DNA from: Triplophysa rosa | Lineage: Eukaryota > Chordata > Actinopteri > Cypriniformes > Nemacheilidae | Assembly (NCBI RefSeq): GCF_024868665.1 | Contig: NC_079906.1 | Span: 9,177,767 to 9,241,766 of the forward strand | Reading direction: 5' to 3' | Length of the DNA stretch: 64,000 nt | In this document: one piece after another, positions 1-14,000 of the stretch | Position numbering within the stretch: position 1 is the stretch's first letter | How the letters are laid out: each line of letters begins with the position of its first letter | The notes under the pieces: generated by a model | The model's database searches: none | Seen by the model: only the letters and a program-made list of their open reading frames with translations | Told to the model about the DNA's origin: nothing | Made by a program: the position numbers and the translations under genes

Positions 1-2475
1 CTCACCACAGGGTTTCAGTATCTGTTCTCACTGCTGGAGGCCAGTTTCAATGCAACTAATATGAAATCATGTTTATATTGCAATAAGGCACTTGCTCCAT
101 ATGTGAAAATCAACAGAGGTCTGAATAAAGGAGAGACTTCTTGGATGTACCTCAAGTGTCGGACTGCCCCATGTCACTGGATGAATAGGTACAGTAAAAC
201 CATGGTATGCTGTGTCATTTACATTATGTATAATGCAATGTTGGTGTTGGCTTATGTTGGGAAAGTTGTCATTATACAGCGAATGGGAGAGATATTGGAA
301 AAATATGGATTTTTTTGTATTTATTAAAACTGTAGACTTCGGATTCCATTTGTACTGGGACATTACATATGTGAAACAGCTATTTCATAGCAATAACTGA
401 CAAGGAATTAAACACATATCTTCGGTAAAACACATCAGAACAATTTTATTATGCTTGCCTGCTGATACGCCAAAACATTCAAAACCTATTCCACTTGTTT
501 TGCAGCGGTATTCTCAACAGAGATTACATCACACAATCCACTGCAAGGTGATGGACGAATTGCCACAGGTCAGCAGCCCCAATGGATTATAGGGGCTTGT
601 ATAGGCCAAAGTGTTGACAGACAGATAGGGCATCAAGTATGCTGTAAACGTTTTGATAACATTCTAATCAAATTCACAACTTTCTTTCTTCTGCAGAAAA
701 CAAAAGATGATATTTTGAAGAATCTGGAAACCAAACAACTAGCCTCCATTGATATTCATTGTATGGACACAAAACCACTGAGACATTTCTCAAAATATCT
801 TATTTTGTGTTCAACAGACGAACGAGTCACATGCAGGATCTGAATGACATGAGGGTGAATAAATAATGACATCATTTTAAATGTTTGGTGAACTATCCAT
901 TTAAAGTTGTAGTAGATTGGAAAGGAATCAAAGTGACGTTCTATTGGAATGAATACAGTGATCTTAAATCTAAGGTTTTCCTTCCATTAGCTAGGAGACA
1001 TCATCATACCCTGACAGTTTAACAATGGGCGGGAGACTGAGGAAGAGAACGGGTAAAACGTTAATCCATCTGTTTTTCGTAAGATGCAGTTAGTGGGTAA
1101 ATTGCAGATTGCAAAAGCTTTCCCATGCAAACGTTCGCACAAGGTGGTTTGCAGATGCCAAGATCAATCTCACAAACTCACATTTCCTGGAATAGGTTAA
1201 CTTTTCCAAAACACGGAAGCGTTGAGCGTGCCACGGTTAAAAACCGAAACACATAATTACGTACAGCTAATACCAGGTTGTGTTGTTGTCTCCATGGATA
1301 ACATAATTGGGTCTTGCTCGATCACCTCTACCACCAGACGTTAAACAAACAGTGAACCAAACTAAAGCGTTCCCTTGGAAACTACAAAGATGGTCAGACC
1401 TTCAACAAAGAGACATCCATACTTCTGAAGTGCAGTTTAAAACAAACTCTGGGTCTGGGATCTAAACGTTATTGCCAGGTAAGACTAAAGCTGATTCAAA
1501 TCTTTTGATGGAGTCTTCCCATGCATTTCTGTTTTAACAAAGGAATGGAGACTTACATTCTCTTTGTAGGGATGGGTCAGATGAAAGAGACCTGCTGTCT
1601 GTATCACTTTTGTTAGTGGATCATTTAAGGATTTACAGATGTTGTATAGTTTATGGGTGTATGGGATCGGTGTAGTGAGAAGCTGTTGGGGTCTGTCTTC
1701 ATGTACTCATTCTGAACATTACACGCGAGGCACTGTACAATGTAAAAGTTGCTGGTTTTTCTTGTGTAAAAAATGTCATTCTTATGATGACTTCAAATCA
1801 AACCTATATGTATGACTTTTGTACAAATGCTGTGAGGAGAACACACTGTAAAAATCAACTAGTAAGATTTACTTAAAATTTGAGCACACAGTAAATTTTA
1901 CTTTAAAAACTTTGTAAAAAAAAATGTACACAAAAACTAAGTCAATCCTATAGTTGTGTTTTACACTGCATGTAGACAGTGTATAAAGAGCATGCAATAG
2001 CACGCAGGTGCATGCATACTATAAATAACGCATAGAAAACATTGGGCTCTTGTTTTTGCATCTGTTCCAAAATGGTTCACATACCTTATTCTGCCATTAA
2101 ATCATGAAATAAACACATGATTTACACATGATAAACACAGGTTTTTGAAACAACATGTAATATGTAAAGACAAATTCATGCTAACTTGATGTTTTTCTAT
2201 TGATGACGTCCTGATTGCTAATACTGTTATACAAGCATTCCATACAGCAAACACAAGGCTTTTCATCATGGGATTGTACCATATCTGAATGTCCAAAATC
2301 ATAAAACATCAAACGCTGAACAAAAGTTATGTAAAGTCGTACTCAGCTACAGCTTGCATTCTTTGAATGAGTAATACTATTACAGTTAAACCAAACATGG
2401 CATTTATTTTTGTCTTTTTACATTTGCTATAGGTGGCACTAGGTAAGCACTTTATTCAGTAGAGTGACTCAACCC
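1..2475. other. Upstream intergenic stretch, no gene seen
   Basis: No exon with convincing coding content was found. The only recognisable piece is half of a TTAA-type palindromic MITE (682-905, listed separately). The stretch around 1848-1940 (repeated short runs of the type 'actgtaaaaatcaact' and 'cagtaaattttact') looks like another MITE fragment but has no clear ends. An acceptor-like tract ending in CAG at 2457-2459 suggests that the gene starting at about 2476 may have a non-coding 5' exon somewhere in this interval. Confidence 0.5.
682..905. repeat. TTAA-type palindromic MITE fragment
   Basis: It carries the family hallmarks seen again many times in the window: 'ctttcttctgcag', 'gatattttgaagaat', a central inverted section ('caaaatatcttattttgtg') and an end reading 'ggtgaactatcc' followed by TTTAA. 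The left terminus is lost. Non-coding. Confidence 0.6.
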
Positions 2476-5400
2476 ATGAACAATCATGGGCACAGCCATG
2501 TGATGCCTTTCTGCCCCTTGAGATGTTTCAGAGACCTCACAGGATTCATGAGAAACGCCGGCTCAATGGCATGGAACCCCACGCTGAAACAAAGACTGCA
2601 ACTACAGATCACAAACCAGAGAGGGGTCCCATCTCTCGACACATTTACAGAAAATGGACGTGGATCATCTTCTCCAAACACTGGTGTCTATAGCAACACC
2701 ACGCTTCAGGGGAGGTCTCTTAAAGATTCAAGACACCTCTCGGAGAAAACCTCCAGGAAATCATTCATAGGCAGAAAAGCATTGCTTATAGGTAATCTAT
2801 CAAAGCATTTAACATGAGCAAAATGGTTAGCAAAGTATGAAATATATTCAGACATTGCATGGGGTAGTGAACACATTAAAACAACTTAATATAACATGAA
2901 AACAGAACATAAAAACATAACATAATGTACCTGGCAGTGTTGCTGATTAAGGTTAAGAATGATTTTCTTCTATTAATTGTGGTCTGTAATCAATTATTCA
3001 TGTTTTGTCATCTGTTTTTCTGTTCTCCCAGTATGTTGGGTGTGATGTGTTCTAACACTTGAAAACACAACATAACATGAAACCATAACACAACATAAGA
3101 ACATTACATGAACACAAAACATAAAAACATAACACATGAAACACAGAATAACATAACATAAAAACAGAACATAAAATCATAATCAAAACCACATAACATT
3201 AAAACAACATCATACAACATAAAAAACGTAAATTAACATGACAAAACATAAAGACGACATGAAACATAAAGACAACACAACATAACATAACATAAGCACC
3301 TTACACGACAAGAAACATAACATTACAACATAACATGAAAACATAACATAAATACATAACAGAACACGAAAACATTACATATCATGAAAAAAATAATATA
3401 ACATAATATGAAAATAATGTAATACAACATAAAAACATAACATGAAAACAACATAACATGAAAACACAAAATTAAAAACATACCATGAAAACATAACATA
3501 AACACATAACAGAACATGAAAAGATTACATGTCATGAAAGAAATAACATAACATGAAATCATAACAGAGCATGAAAACATAACATGAAATCAAGACATCA
3601 CATAACAAAACATAAAAAACATAATAAAAACAACAATACAACGTGAAAACATAACATAAACACTTAACGTTATACATGTGGCCACAATACAACATAACGT
3701 GAAAACAAAACATAACATACATCCTGTAAAATAACGGAAATATTCTGGCAGCTGCAAGGGCGCCAGAAATAAAGCGTAAAATAAGTTTTTCCTGTAAAAC
3801 TACATGTTTTCCCCGTTTTTCTTGCAAATTTGTGGGCTTTTTCTGTAATTTTACTTTTTTGTCCGTATTTAAAAAAAACATGAGTTTTTTACATTATACG
3901 AGGAAAAAATGTAAAAAAACTGAATAATAATGAAAACAAAATAGCATAACATGAAAACATCATTTAACAGTCAGTGTTGTTAAACCCTTCACGAAGGTTC
4001 AGGATGACTTCATACTGCTGGACCACAGTTTAAACACAATTAAACATGATCTGTGTTCATGTTCTCGCAGCGTGTGGGGTGCGGTGCGTTCTGTCACCGC
4101 GACCCACCAATTGCTCCGCATCATCAGCCTATAAAGATGAGAAAGATAGACCCCGTTCCTCTCCTGCAAGAGGTGAAAGAGTTGAGAAACAGATGGATGG
4201 ATGGGCTGTGTATTCTGGGATAAAGAGAACAGAGGAAAGACAGAGAGCGAGGAACAGTATAAAGAGAGAGAGAGTAACAAAGGATTTAACACAAAGGCCT
4301 TCCACTGTACCACTGGAGAATCAGACGGGACGTCGAGCACACAGCACACCAGGTATCACAATGACATGCGCACAGAGGCTCCAGTCTAACTGGTCACATG
4401 ACTGAACAGTTACATGTCATCAGATATTCAGATTCACATCAGTGTCTGGCTTAACTCTGGTCGGAAAGCAACAGATGAATGCATTTATCTGTCAAAGACA
4501 GATTCAAATATGTGACCCAGTCTTTGAAATCCAGGCTAAAGCCTCAGAATTTGATTATGAGATAATGAGCATCAAAGTTTGATTTCAAGCATTCATTAAA
4601 AAAATATCAGAAATCACAAAAAAATTACTTTAGCTGGGTTTTACGGGCAGGTTCACATATTACGTTAACATGATATTTCTAAACCCACATGAATTGTTCA
4701 GTTTAATATGAGCAAGAATTTAAATGATATGAAGATGAAAATAATGAAAAGTCAAAGAGTTTTTTCCTTGTTTGAAAATGCTTTACAGAGATCTACTAGG
4801 GATTTTTTCATGGGATCTGGGACAAGTGTAGTTAATGACCTGGTAACATGAGATTGAATGAATTGTTTATATTGTCTCAAATGTCTCACTGATCAGAATG
4901 ATAAACTAGCAAAGGAACATTGTTGCTATATAAAGAATGATCAATTTATTATGTATATGTAAATGTAAATGTGTGTACTGTATACATAAATACAAATACG
5001 TATTCTTCATTTTCATTACTCAAATCTCCCCTACTGATTCTGATTCATTCTTCCTTCAAAAAGAAATCCCCACGTGCAAGATTCTCTGGAGAAGAAAAGA
5101 CGATCAAAGTTTCCTCCAAAATGGACCTCAACACACCGCTGAGGACCAGAGACCAGATCTGACTCCATTTCTACATCTCTACCTGCCTTCATACCAGCCC
5201 AAGAAGAAAAGAGAAGAGCCAATGGAGAAACAAGAGAACAGGTAAAAACAAAAAAGGTCATTAAAAAGCATTCCTATATAATTCAGTATAACAGAGGAAC
5301 AAGTTGGAGGGAATTAACTGGCTAGCATGTTGGAACGACAGAAATAATAGTCTCATCATTGTGCAATGAGCACAAAGGCAGTTAATGAGAGTACATGAGT

Positions 5401-7042
5401 GATATCATAAGCTCTCCGGGCCATTGGGGCAGTATTAAATGACACATTCTACACTTTTTGGTTTGTGTCCTGCATTCTGCGGATGACAGTTTGATGTTCT
5501 CACTTTAGTGGGAACGCACAATAGAGACTGTCTGTGGTAACTTAGCATTAAATAGCATTAATCTTATAGATACAGATTTAAGCTCAACAAATGCACAGAG
5601 CAAACATTCCCGAGCTTAAAAGTGATAAAGCTGGATATAGCTCTTATTTAACCATGAATCACTGAACCTGCCTGTAACATAAAAGCATGTATTAAGGTAA
5701 CAGGGCATACAGTCACATCCCATTGAATTGAAGTTGTGTGTTTTCATCGTTTCCAATGACTACGCTGCTCACTGCTTTTGATGGAGGGATTGTAAGTCAT
5801 GTTTTGAGTTGTTCGGTATCTCGGTATCTTAGCAGCTGAGATACAGCTGCAGGTCCGGCTGCAAATTTCATTTCCCATTTGGTCTTTGCAGGTTTAGCTC
5901 ATGTTCCAGACTAGCTAAATGCTTTTCTCTGAACAAGAGTCTCAGGGGCGCAGCAACCGAGACCTTATTTAGATTTAGTATGCAATCCCTTTTTGGAAAT
6001 TCGAAGGCTTTTTAAAAGTAATCCTCCAGACAAACAGTCTTGAAAGGGCTACAAATATGTCAACTTTATACCCCAAGTGTACAGCAAATTATTTGGATTG
6101 ATTAATTGTCTTAAGGGTAGGATAACAAAGATGTCGTATAAGCAGCCAGCTCACACTTTGGATTGTAGTAAGTGTTGACAATTTGTTTTCCTTTAAAGTT
6201 TGGAGATTCACAACAAGCAAGCCGTCACAGAGGAAGTTAGAGAGCATGATGTCATCACAGAGAGCCAAAACCAAGACATCACCGTCAACAAAATAAATGA
6301 AGAACGACAACATGATTTCACAGATGGCATACAATATGACATCACCAATACCAGTCGGCATGACATTTCAGTTGGCAAAACGCAAGAGGAAAACTTTGAG
6401 AATGACATCACAGAGGGAAAAAAATCACAGAGCATCACAGATAATGAAGTCACGCAACAAAATCAATGTGATATTACTGACGTTGGTGAATCTAACAATG
6501 TCCCAGAAGACAAGGAACAAAATGACACGCAGGAAAAAAAGAACATACATAGCAGAACTCTTCATACCAGAAGAGTGAGCAAAACCTCTGATGGCAAACT
6601 CATGGGCAAAACACGTTATCCCGCCCCAGCTACGGCTCTTACATTCCCATATTCCCTAATGGACAGAAATCCCTCTCCCACTGTTAGTGTCCTGCCATCG
6701 TTTTATGGAACGCCGTTTGGCTGTCGCATCAGAAAGTTCAACACTCCCGAGCACGGCAGTTCCAAGACACGAACCAGAAAAGTCTACAATGACATCAGAT
6801 TTATAAAGCCGACGAATGACATGCGACATGCCATAGAAACAAAAGGAAACCGATGCTTGTTACAAACAAAGGCTGACGCCGTAATCAGCCCCCGCCCCAA
6901 AATAATGAGCACTGAGAGGGGGGTCCCGCCTCATAAAATGAAAACCACCAAGACGTTTTTGTGGGGACCAGAGGGGCCCCAAGAAACGAAGACAGTGTGC
7001 GAGTTGCAGAGTCCTGTGAACAGGTGGAGAAGCTCGGATTAA
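2476..7042 (+). CDS. Four-exon gene of unknown function with D-I-T repeats
   Basis: I do not recognise this protein. Exons that splice in frame are 2476-2791 (first ATG; the frame is open upstream to an acceptor near 2459, so a further 5' exon is possible), 4070-4351, 5083-5242 and 6199-7042 (stop TAA). Phases agree: G|CG, G|AA and AG|T. The donors are GTAATC, GTATCA and GTAAAA. The protein would be about 540 aa, basic and Ser/Thr-rich, with no signal peptide, membrane segment or known domain that I can see. The last exon has a low-complexity acidic block with eight loosely spaced DIT/DFT/DIS-type units (6245-6483), then a basic C-terminal part with YNDIRFIKPTNDMRHA. Candidate poly(A) signal at 7599-7604. 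It lies just upstream of arpc5l on the same strand. The splice joins support a real gene; function is unassigned. Confidence 0.6.
2880..3720. repeat. AT-rich minisatellite (AACATAACATGAAA-type)
   Basis: The first intron of the unknown gene is filled with degenerate tandem copies of units such as 'aacataacatgaaaac' and 'aaaacataacataa', over roughly 840 bp with interruptions (about 2940-3060). The long minus-strand open frames here (Met/Cys/Phe-rich) are products of the repeat and not genes. A shorter related tail sits at 3915-3965. Confidence 0.8.
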
Positions 7043-7608
7043 TGCAAGACGGAAGAATTGTGTGTGGCCTTCGTGCCTTCCGAAACCTCTGATTGAGACG
7101 AAACACGAGGCCGTTTGGTCACAAAATGGCTTTTAGAAGAAGGGATAATTGAGAACACCAGCTTCAAAGTCCTTTTCAAGCATAGATGAATTATGCATTA
7201 TTTGAGATTTCCGACACTCTCTGGTTATTCTCAGTGACTGACCCGTCGGCTCGTGTTGACGTGAGTTATTATGATTCATTGAAAAAGAAATCCCTGCAGG
7301 TTTTTGGTGCTTTCTGCCCGTGGGTTGATATAAAACTAGTAGATCATCTAAAAATGTAACTCTTTTATTCAAAAAACATGTCTGGTGAGTGTCTTTCATC
7401 ATCATTTTTTTGAAACTAAAGTAAAAAGCATATCAGCTTATTGTTAAAAATATCTGATACATATTATAACTAGAAAAGTAATAGTATTCCAAAGTACAAA
7501 AAGCACATTTTAAATATTTTAGGATATATGGATATATAAATGTTCCAAGTGCTTTAAATCCTGGTTATTCTTTTCTACATACTGTACATTCTAAAAAAAA
7601 TAAATTGC

Positions 7609-7838
7609 TTCAACAGTAAAACTCTTTTGGTTCCATAAAGAACCTTTAACATCTGAAGAACCTTTCTGTTTCACAAAAAGTTCTTTGTGGCGAAAAAGGT
7701 TCTTCAGATTATAAAAAGTAAGAAAGAGATGGTTCTGTAAAGAACCTTTGGCTGAATGGGTCTTTGTGGAACCAAAAATGATTTTTCTATGGCATCGCTG
7801 TGAAGAACCTTTTAAGCACCTTTATTTTTAAGAGTGTA
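7609..7838. repeat. GGTTCTTTA-type palindromic MITE
   Basis: Self-complementary block rich in 'aagaacctttaa', 'ggttcttcag' and 'ggttctgtaaagaacc', beginning near 'cagtaaaactctt' and ending 'aagagtgtag'. It can fold into a long hairpin. It matches a common fish MITE pattern; the family name is not assigned. Confidence 0.65.
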
Positions 7839-10315
7839 GTCTATTTCAACAACTGGGCAATTCCAGCATTCTGGATGTGACATTTTCAAATGTTTTCAGT
7901 CAAAACTGAAATAAAAATTCTCAGAGAATGTACTTATTACAAATATATTGAATTATCTGTTTATAGTTTACTAAACTCTTTACAGGAGTTTATATTTTAA
8001 AAGGGAGAAAATTTCATGCGTTATGGATGTGACAAAAAAGTATTTTTGAGAAACAAAGTACAACGTAGGATTTCTGTGAATTCAAATGTGCAAATCAGAA
8101 ACAATAACACCAAACAAATGGAGAAGGGATAGTTATTTTATTTTAATTTTCATATGTCCATTTATGAGGAATATGTACCGTTATGGATATGACAATTCAC
8201 TTACCTGACTATGGCAAACAATGCTTTAAAAAAACAAAAAAATTGCTTTAAAAACTAAGAGAGACTTTACACGGGCATTTAAACCACAAGATATTGACAC
8301 CTGACCTATCAGCATGGTGAAAACCTTTGGTACAAACTTTTGGCTGACATTTTCATGGAACTGTCCAACTATAAACAGTATGTTGACCTGAATGAATTAT
8401 TCAAATTCCAGCCATGTTCAAAGAGTGCCATGGAACATGGGACTCTCATCGATGCTGTACATTAGACAATCTGATTAAATGAAAACTAAATTCATTAAAG
8501 TGCAGCAGGGTTGTCTGGAATGCCCAGAAGTCACAGACTCATAGACCACTTCTCCCAACATTCCCATACAGTTGAGACTCTGAGTAAATATTTGCATTGC
8601 CCTCGCAAAATAGTAGAGAGGATGTCAGCTGGGCATTGATAATGTCTGTTTATACACCACTTAACTGCAAGGCATGAAGGCAGAACTGCTGATGTATTAT
8701 ATTAAAATAACAGAAGAAAACATACATAGGCAAAAACAAACATTAAATAATTAGATTTATGTCATGAAAATCCGGGATGGTATGGGAACAGACCAGGTCA
8801 GACTCTCCCGGTCACAGACTTAATATGGATTTGCACGCGATTCACTTCACTTAATGTTTTATTGAAAGCCCAAGGCCATTAAATAGCTGTACTTGACATT
8901 TAAATATCTACTTTTTTAATCTAAATAAAACGTACTATAAATAAAATGTTAGATGTACAACATAAATATACTGTTGTATATGCAAAAATGTTGCATTAGA
9001 TGTGTTTGGGATATTAGAGATTTAAGACTTTCTAACCGGTGTGCACATTGCACAGATGCTCCTGACTAATTGCTAATTGTTTATTTTTATTAAATTGATT
9101 GTGTTTTTCTTCCACATGTTTTATACACCAAACAGAATTGAATTGTTTCTGAAATGTGCATGCCTGCTTTGTGGTATAACCAAAAAGTAAACAACAATCT
9201 CTCAACAATGTCTGCCTATTGGATTTACTGTCTCAAATAAGAAAAAATGTTTTAAAGGAAAAACATGCTTTGTGTTTTAAAATTATCATATTAATTTTAC
9301 ACCTATATTACTAGGCCCCATGTATTAAAAAGTCAATATCAAGAGAATATTTACTCACCCACATGTCTTTGTAAACTTTTATAACAGTCATAATGAGGGT
9401 AAATGTCTGAATGTTTTAGAATGTGAACTGTCCCTTTAAAGGAGTAAAATGTGACTTTTATAGTCTATTAACATTCACTTTACAAATGATGTCATTTATT
9501 TGTTTGATTTTACACAGTGTTTAATGAATCAAATTATTCATTACAATAACAATCAACAAGAACATGAAAACATGAGCAAAAAGAGAAAAAGAGTTTCATC
9601 TGGTTGCATGTCAATGTAATGTCAAACAGTATAAAACAGAACAAAGGTATTTTTGTAAACAAATAAAATAAATGTATTCAAGATGGAGCAGTGATTTGGC
9701 CCATCTGTAGGATTAAACCCAGAACTTTAGAATGCAAACATCTGCTGCCCACTAGTGGACACTTGTGGAGACAAACTGAGATAACTTCAAATATCATGTT
9801 TTTATTGCGCATTCCAATTAATATCAATCAAACTGCAGTTGGCTGGTTTTGATTTAAGCCATAATAACTAAAAAAGCACAGTTAACTAACACAATAAAAC
9901 ACAATAAAAACACGATAACATAATAAAAAACATGATTTTTGAAAAATGTTAAAAACGGAGTTATCTCATTTTGGAACCAAACTCTTCATTTATATGCATC
10001 ATATAATATACAATGTGTTTCCTCAGCAACCAACCAGCTGCTCTCTTCAGAATTACGTCAGAAGAAGGGGTTGTTAACATTGGTTTTTACAAATGTTTTT
10101 GTTATTAAATCATTATTTTTGTGTACAATGTGTACAAACATTTAGATAAAGTGTAAAAAAATATTTGTTTGCTCTTTGGCGTGTGACATATGTCATTCTG
10201 TATATATATATTTTTATCTAATAAATAACGTGACGTTTATTGTGATTTTTTGCGTCTGTAATGATGTTTAAGGAAAATAGTAACTTGGTATAAGCAGCTT
10301 TATTGCTCCTGTATG
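7839..10315. other. Intergenic, nothing recognised
   Basis: AT-rich DNA between the unknown gene and arpc5l. No exon, RNA gene or bounded repeat was found on either strand. Confidence 0.5.
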
Positions 10316-10412
10316 ACACGTCGCTATTCCTCCCTGAACTCTCTGTAAGTCGCTTTGGATAAAAGCGTCTGCTAAATGACTAAATGTAAACGTGAACGTA
10401 AATAAAAAAAAA
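10316..10412 (+). repeat. SINE 3' end (fish tRNA-derived type)
   Basis: It contains the conserved fish SINE tail 'gtaagtcgctttggataa' followed by 'aagcgtctgctaaatgac' and 'taaatgtaaa', then an A-rich end. The tRNA-like 5' head is absent, so this is a 5'-truncated copy. The same tail occurs at 23412 and 31472. Confidence 0.7.
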
Positions 10413-10794
10413 TCAGGAGTGATACAACACACACACATGGAGATAACTATTAAAGCTGAAATATTGAAACGGCATTAATAGATTTACGTCTTTTTAAAAA
10501 TGATACATACAATGCATGTAACAGTTATACATGAGTTATAAATGACTGCTGCAATTCTACAATGAAAAAAGGGAAAATGAGTTATTTCTCGTCGCAAAAA
10601 GTTAAACAAAATGTTTCACCTTTCTCACGTTTTAAACACCACATGTCAGATCATATTAATTTGTACTAAAAAATGAAAATACAATTGTAAAATTGGCCAA
10701 AAAAAACCCAATATCATCTTTAAATGTTGAGTATTTATTTACCTGGTAAATCAATCGATTATTACAAAGCTCATTTTACGATCAGCTTCCAGTC

Positions 10795-11063
10795 AATCCG
10801 CAGGTTGTACGATCACAGGAAACGGAAACGCCACATCGCACCGTAACCACCGCGTGTGATTCCGTTTCCGCTTTGCTCGCGATTTCTGTCCGCTCTGCAG
10901 GAATGTGTGGAAATGCTCGCGCTGTGGAAGAGGTAACAACCGCACCTTCCTGCTGACACATGAACCCATCAACGGCCGTTCGTGCCTTTTGGTTTCGGCG
11001 TTGAGGAAAATATCTGTCCGATTATCCCCGTTCCCGCATGATTGACTGAAGAAGCTCCTCCTG
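10795..11063 (+). promoter_or_regulatory. arpc5l: CpG-rich 5' flank / 5' UTR of arpc5l
   Basis: About 270 bp of locally CpG-rich sequence directly before the arpc5l ATG, in contrast to the AT-rich surroundings. This is usual for a TATA-less housekeeping promoter plus 5' UTR. No transcription start can be fixed from sequence alone. Confidence 0.45.
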
Positions 11064-14000
11064 ATGGCGAAAAACACCCTGTCCTCACGATTCCGGGGAG
11101 TCGACATCGACGAATACGACGAGAATAAATTCGTGGACGATCAGGATGAGGCGGCCGAACAGCAGGGACCGGACGCGTCTGAGGTGGACAATCTCATCCG
11201 ACAATATCCTTCAGTTCACTGCCACTATCAATAATGTATATACTAACAAACATTATATAGACCCGATGCTGTCAGATCTGATGGATTATATCTGTGCTGT
11301 ATTCTAACAGGAACATTTAGGAAAATTAGTGCATTATAATAGAAGACGTGAGATTTATAAGAGAGTCCGATTCTGTCATTACGTTTTGTATTAACTTACC
11401 ACAGTTGTAAGTTACTACAAATACCTTGGGTAAACTACGCTGGTTGTTGTGAGACCATAGTATATTTGTGTCTTCTATGATTTTATTGCAAATTAAAAAA
11501 TGGTGGTTGATGTAGTAGTTATAACTAGGGTAAATATTTGTGAGGAATTTGGTTAACTTGTCCTTGTTGAGATCTAACTTATGCATTATTTACACGGGCT
11601 GTGTCACAAAACCCACTCAGCGTCCTAACTAGTCTTCCTAACTAGAGAAATTACGCCCGCGCGTAGCGTGTCTAAAAAATGCCGTTTATTAGCAAAAAGA
11701 AATCCAAACTTGAGATTTATTTTTTCAGTATAAAAATATTGTCTGGTCATTTTGTGGACATGTAAACTAATGTGGGAGTATTGCTGTTTGTGTGTAATGT
11801 GGGAGTGTTGCTGTCTGTGTATTTTATTTTAAATAGCTGTGAATGAATGTTGCGTTTGTTACTTTCTGTTGTAGAATATGTCAGGGCAAGGTCATGCGTT
11901 TTGACATGTGACACGTATACCTTTAAGAGGTCATTCGATTCCTTGGTCGACATGATATGCTGCCTTTTCAATACACTTAAAGGGATAGTTCACCCAAAAA
12001 TGAAACTTCTGTCATGAATTACTCACTCTCTAGTTGTTTCAAATGTATATAAATCTGTTTTTTTTAATGCAAACAGTTCTTGGACCCTATTGACTACTGT
12101 AGAAGGAAAATGACAAAGGTAGTAAAAGTTTCTTTCGACATTCTTCAAAATATCTTCTTTTGTGTTCAACAGAAGTATTTTTTCCTACTATGGTAGTCAG
12201 TAATAGTGTTCAAGAATTGTTAGGTTATAAAAATCCCTAAAATATCTTTCTCTGTATTCATCAGAACAAAGAAATGTATACAGATTTGGAACAACTGGAA
12301 GGTGATTAAATGATGAAATTTTTATTATTATTTCGATTTAATGTGATCTATTTAATGATGTCAGCAGAGACTGAAATAATCCACTTCTTAAAAGATATTT
12401 TAGAGCCATTTTAAACTCACTGTTCAATATACATCATTTAGATTCCTCACATTTGATTATTCTCATGATTAAAGCTTTGGCTTGCCAGCAGTTTATGCAT
12501 ACCTTTTGGTGTTTCATTACCTCAACACATTATTATTTCACAAAAATCAGGATTGTTGTGTGAAAAGGGTGTGGAGAATTTAAGCCGAAACGATTCAGAA
12601 CACTATTATAGATCTTTATTAAAGCCTGTGAAATCAACCCCAAACATTCTTAATGACATCATTCTATCAGTTTCTGAATTGGGGGTATCCCTGCGGAAAA
12701 CATTCCCGCACACATCAGTGTAAGATTAACTCGACATGTTTGGAAAGATTTCATTCATGTAAGGAATGCTCATCAGTACTCTCTGACTGACTGGTTGTTC
12801 AGCTTTTCTTAACTAACAGTGATGTACAGGGGACATGATGATGGCATTTCACATCGCCTTGAGGAATCCACCAATCAACTCCAAGAATCCAGCTGAGAAA
12901 GTAAGAGACGTTTAACTCATTCTCTCGAGAACACGCTGTTATAAGGGGCTGTTAGTCACGTCAAAATAATGTAATATCTCAATCTTCTTTCAGTTTCTGT
13001 TTTTCTGTAAATTGTCTTCCGTTCCATATTTAGATTCATTTATATCTACTGGATATTTTGTGCAATGTTTTTTATTCTTTTGGTGCTACGTTAACAAGCC
13101 CAAATTGTGCCATTATATTGCTTTACTTGTAGTTGTTAAGGGAAGGGATAGTCCACCCAAAAATGAAAATTTAGTCATGAATTAATCAACCTCAAATTGT
13201 TCTAAACTTGTATAAATTTCTTTGTTCTGTTGAACACACACAGAAAAAAAACATATATGTTAGCCACTGAGATTTCTGGGACACCATTGACTGCCATAGT
13301 AGAAAAAATGGTTGTATTTTTGTTGTTGTACTGTTAAACACAAAAGAAGATATTTTGAAGAAGTTAGGAAATCAAACAGTCCCGGGGCACATTTGACTAC
13401 CATTTTTTGACTACCCCAGAAATGTCAGTTGCTAACATTCTTCTAAATATCTTTCTTTGTGTTCAACAGAACAAAGAAATTCATACAGGTTTGGAACAAC
13501 TTGAGGGTGAGGAAATGATGACAGAATTTTTATTTTTGGGTGAAGTATCCCTTTAAGCTTTTTATGGTCTTCGTGGTTAAATACTAAAGCGGGATAACAG
13601 AAGAGTGAGAGGCATATGGATATGATGATAGGCAATGCTTAAAAATGCACACACTTGATAAATATTATAAAGATATTGTAAACAAAATGACAAACAATAG
13701 TAAATGAGTTATTATTAGCATGTAGTTTATAGTAATAGACTGCAGTAACTAGTTTTAGTTTGTAGAGATTTATTAGTGTAGAATTTATATGTTCACCGTT
13801 GTGTATTTATTGGTTGTTTCATGGCTCTTATCCAATCAGATTTCAGATCTGTTTTGGAAAGTGTGTATATGTTTCCTGCAATTCTCCTGATGAGTTTCTC
13901 TTCACTTCATCCGTCAGGAGCGTGCCCAAGCCGTGGTGTTACGAGTGCTGACTGCGTTTAAGAGCAGCGATATTGAGCCAGCAGTGAAGTCTTTGGACAA

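Noticed and set aside
3323..3881. Two minus-strand frames of 85-118 codons, Met/Cys/Phe-rich
   Set aside because: They lie wholly in the AT-rich minisatellite; the composition simply mirrors the repeat.
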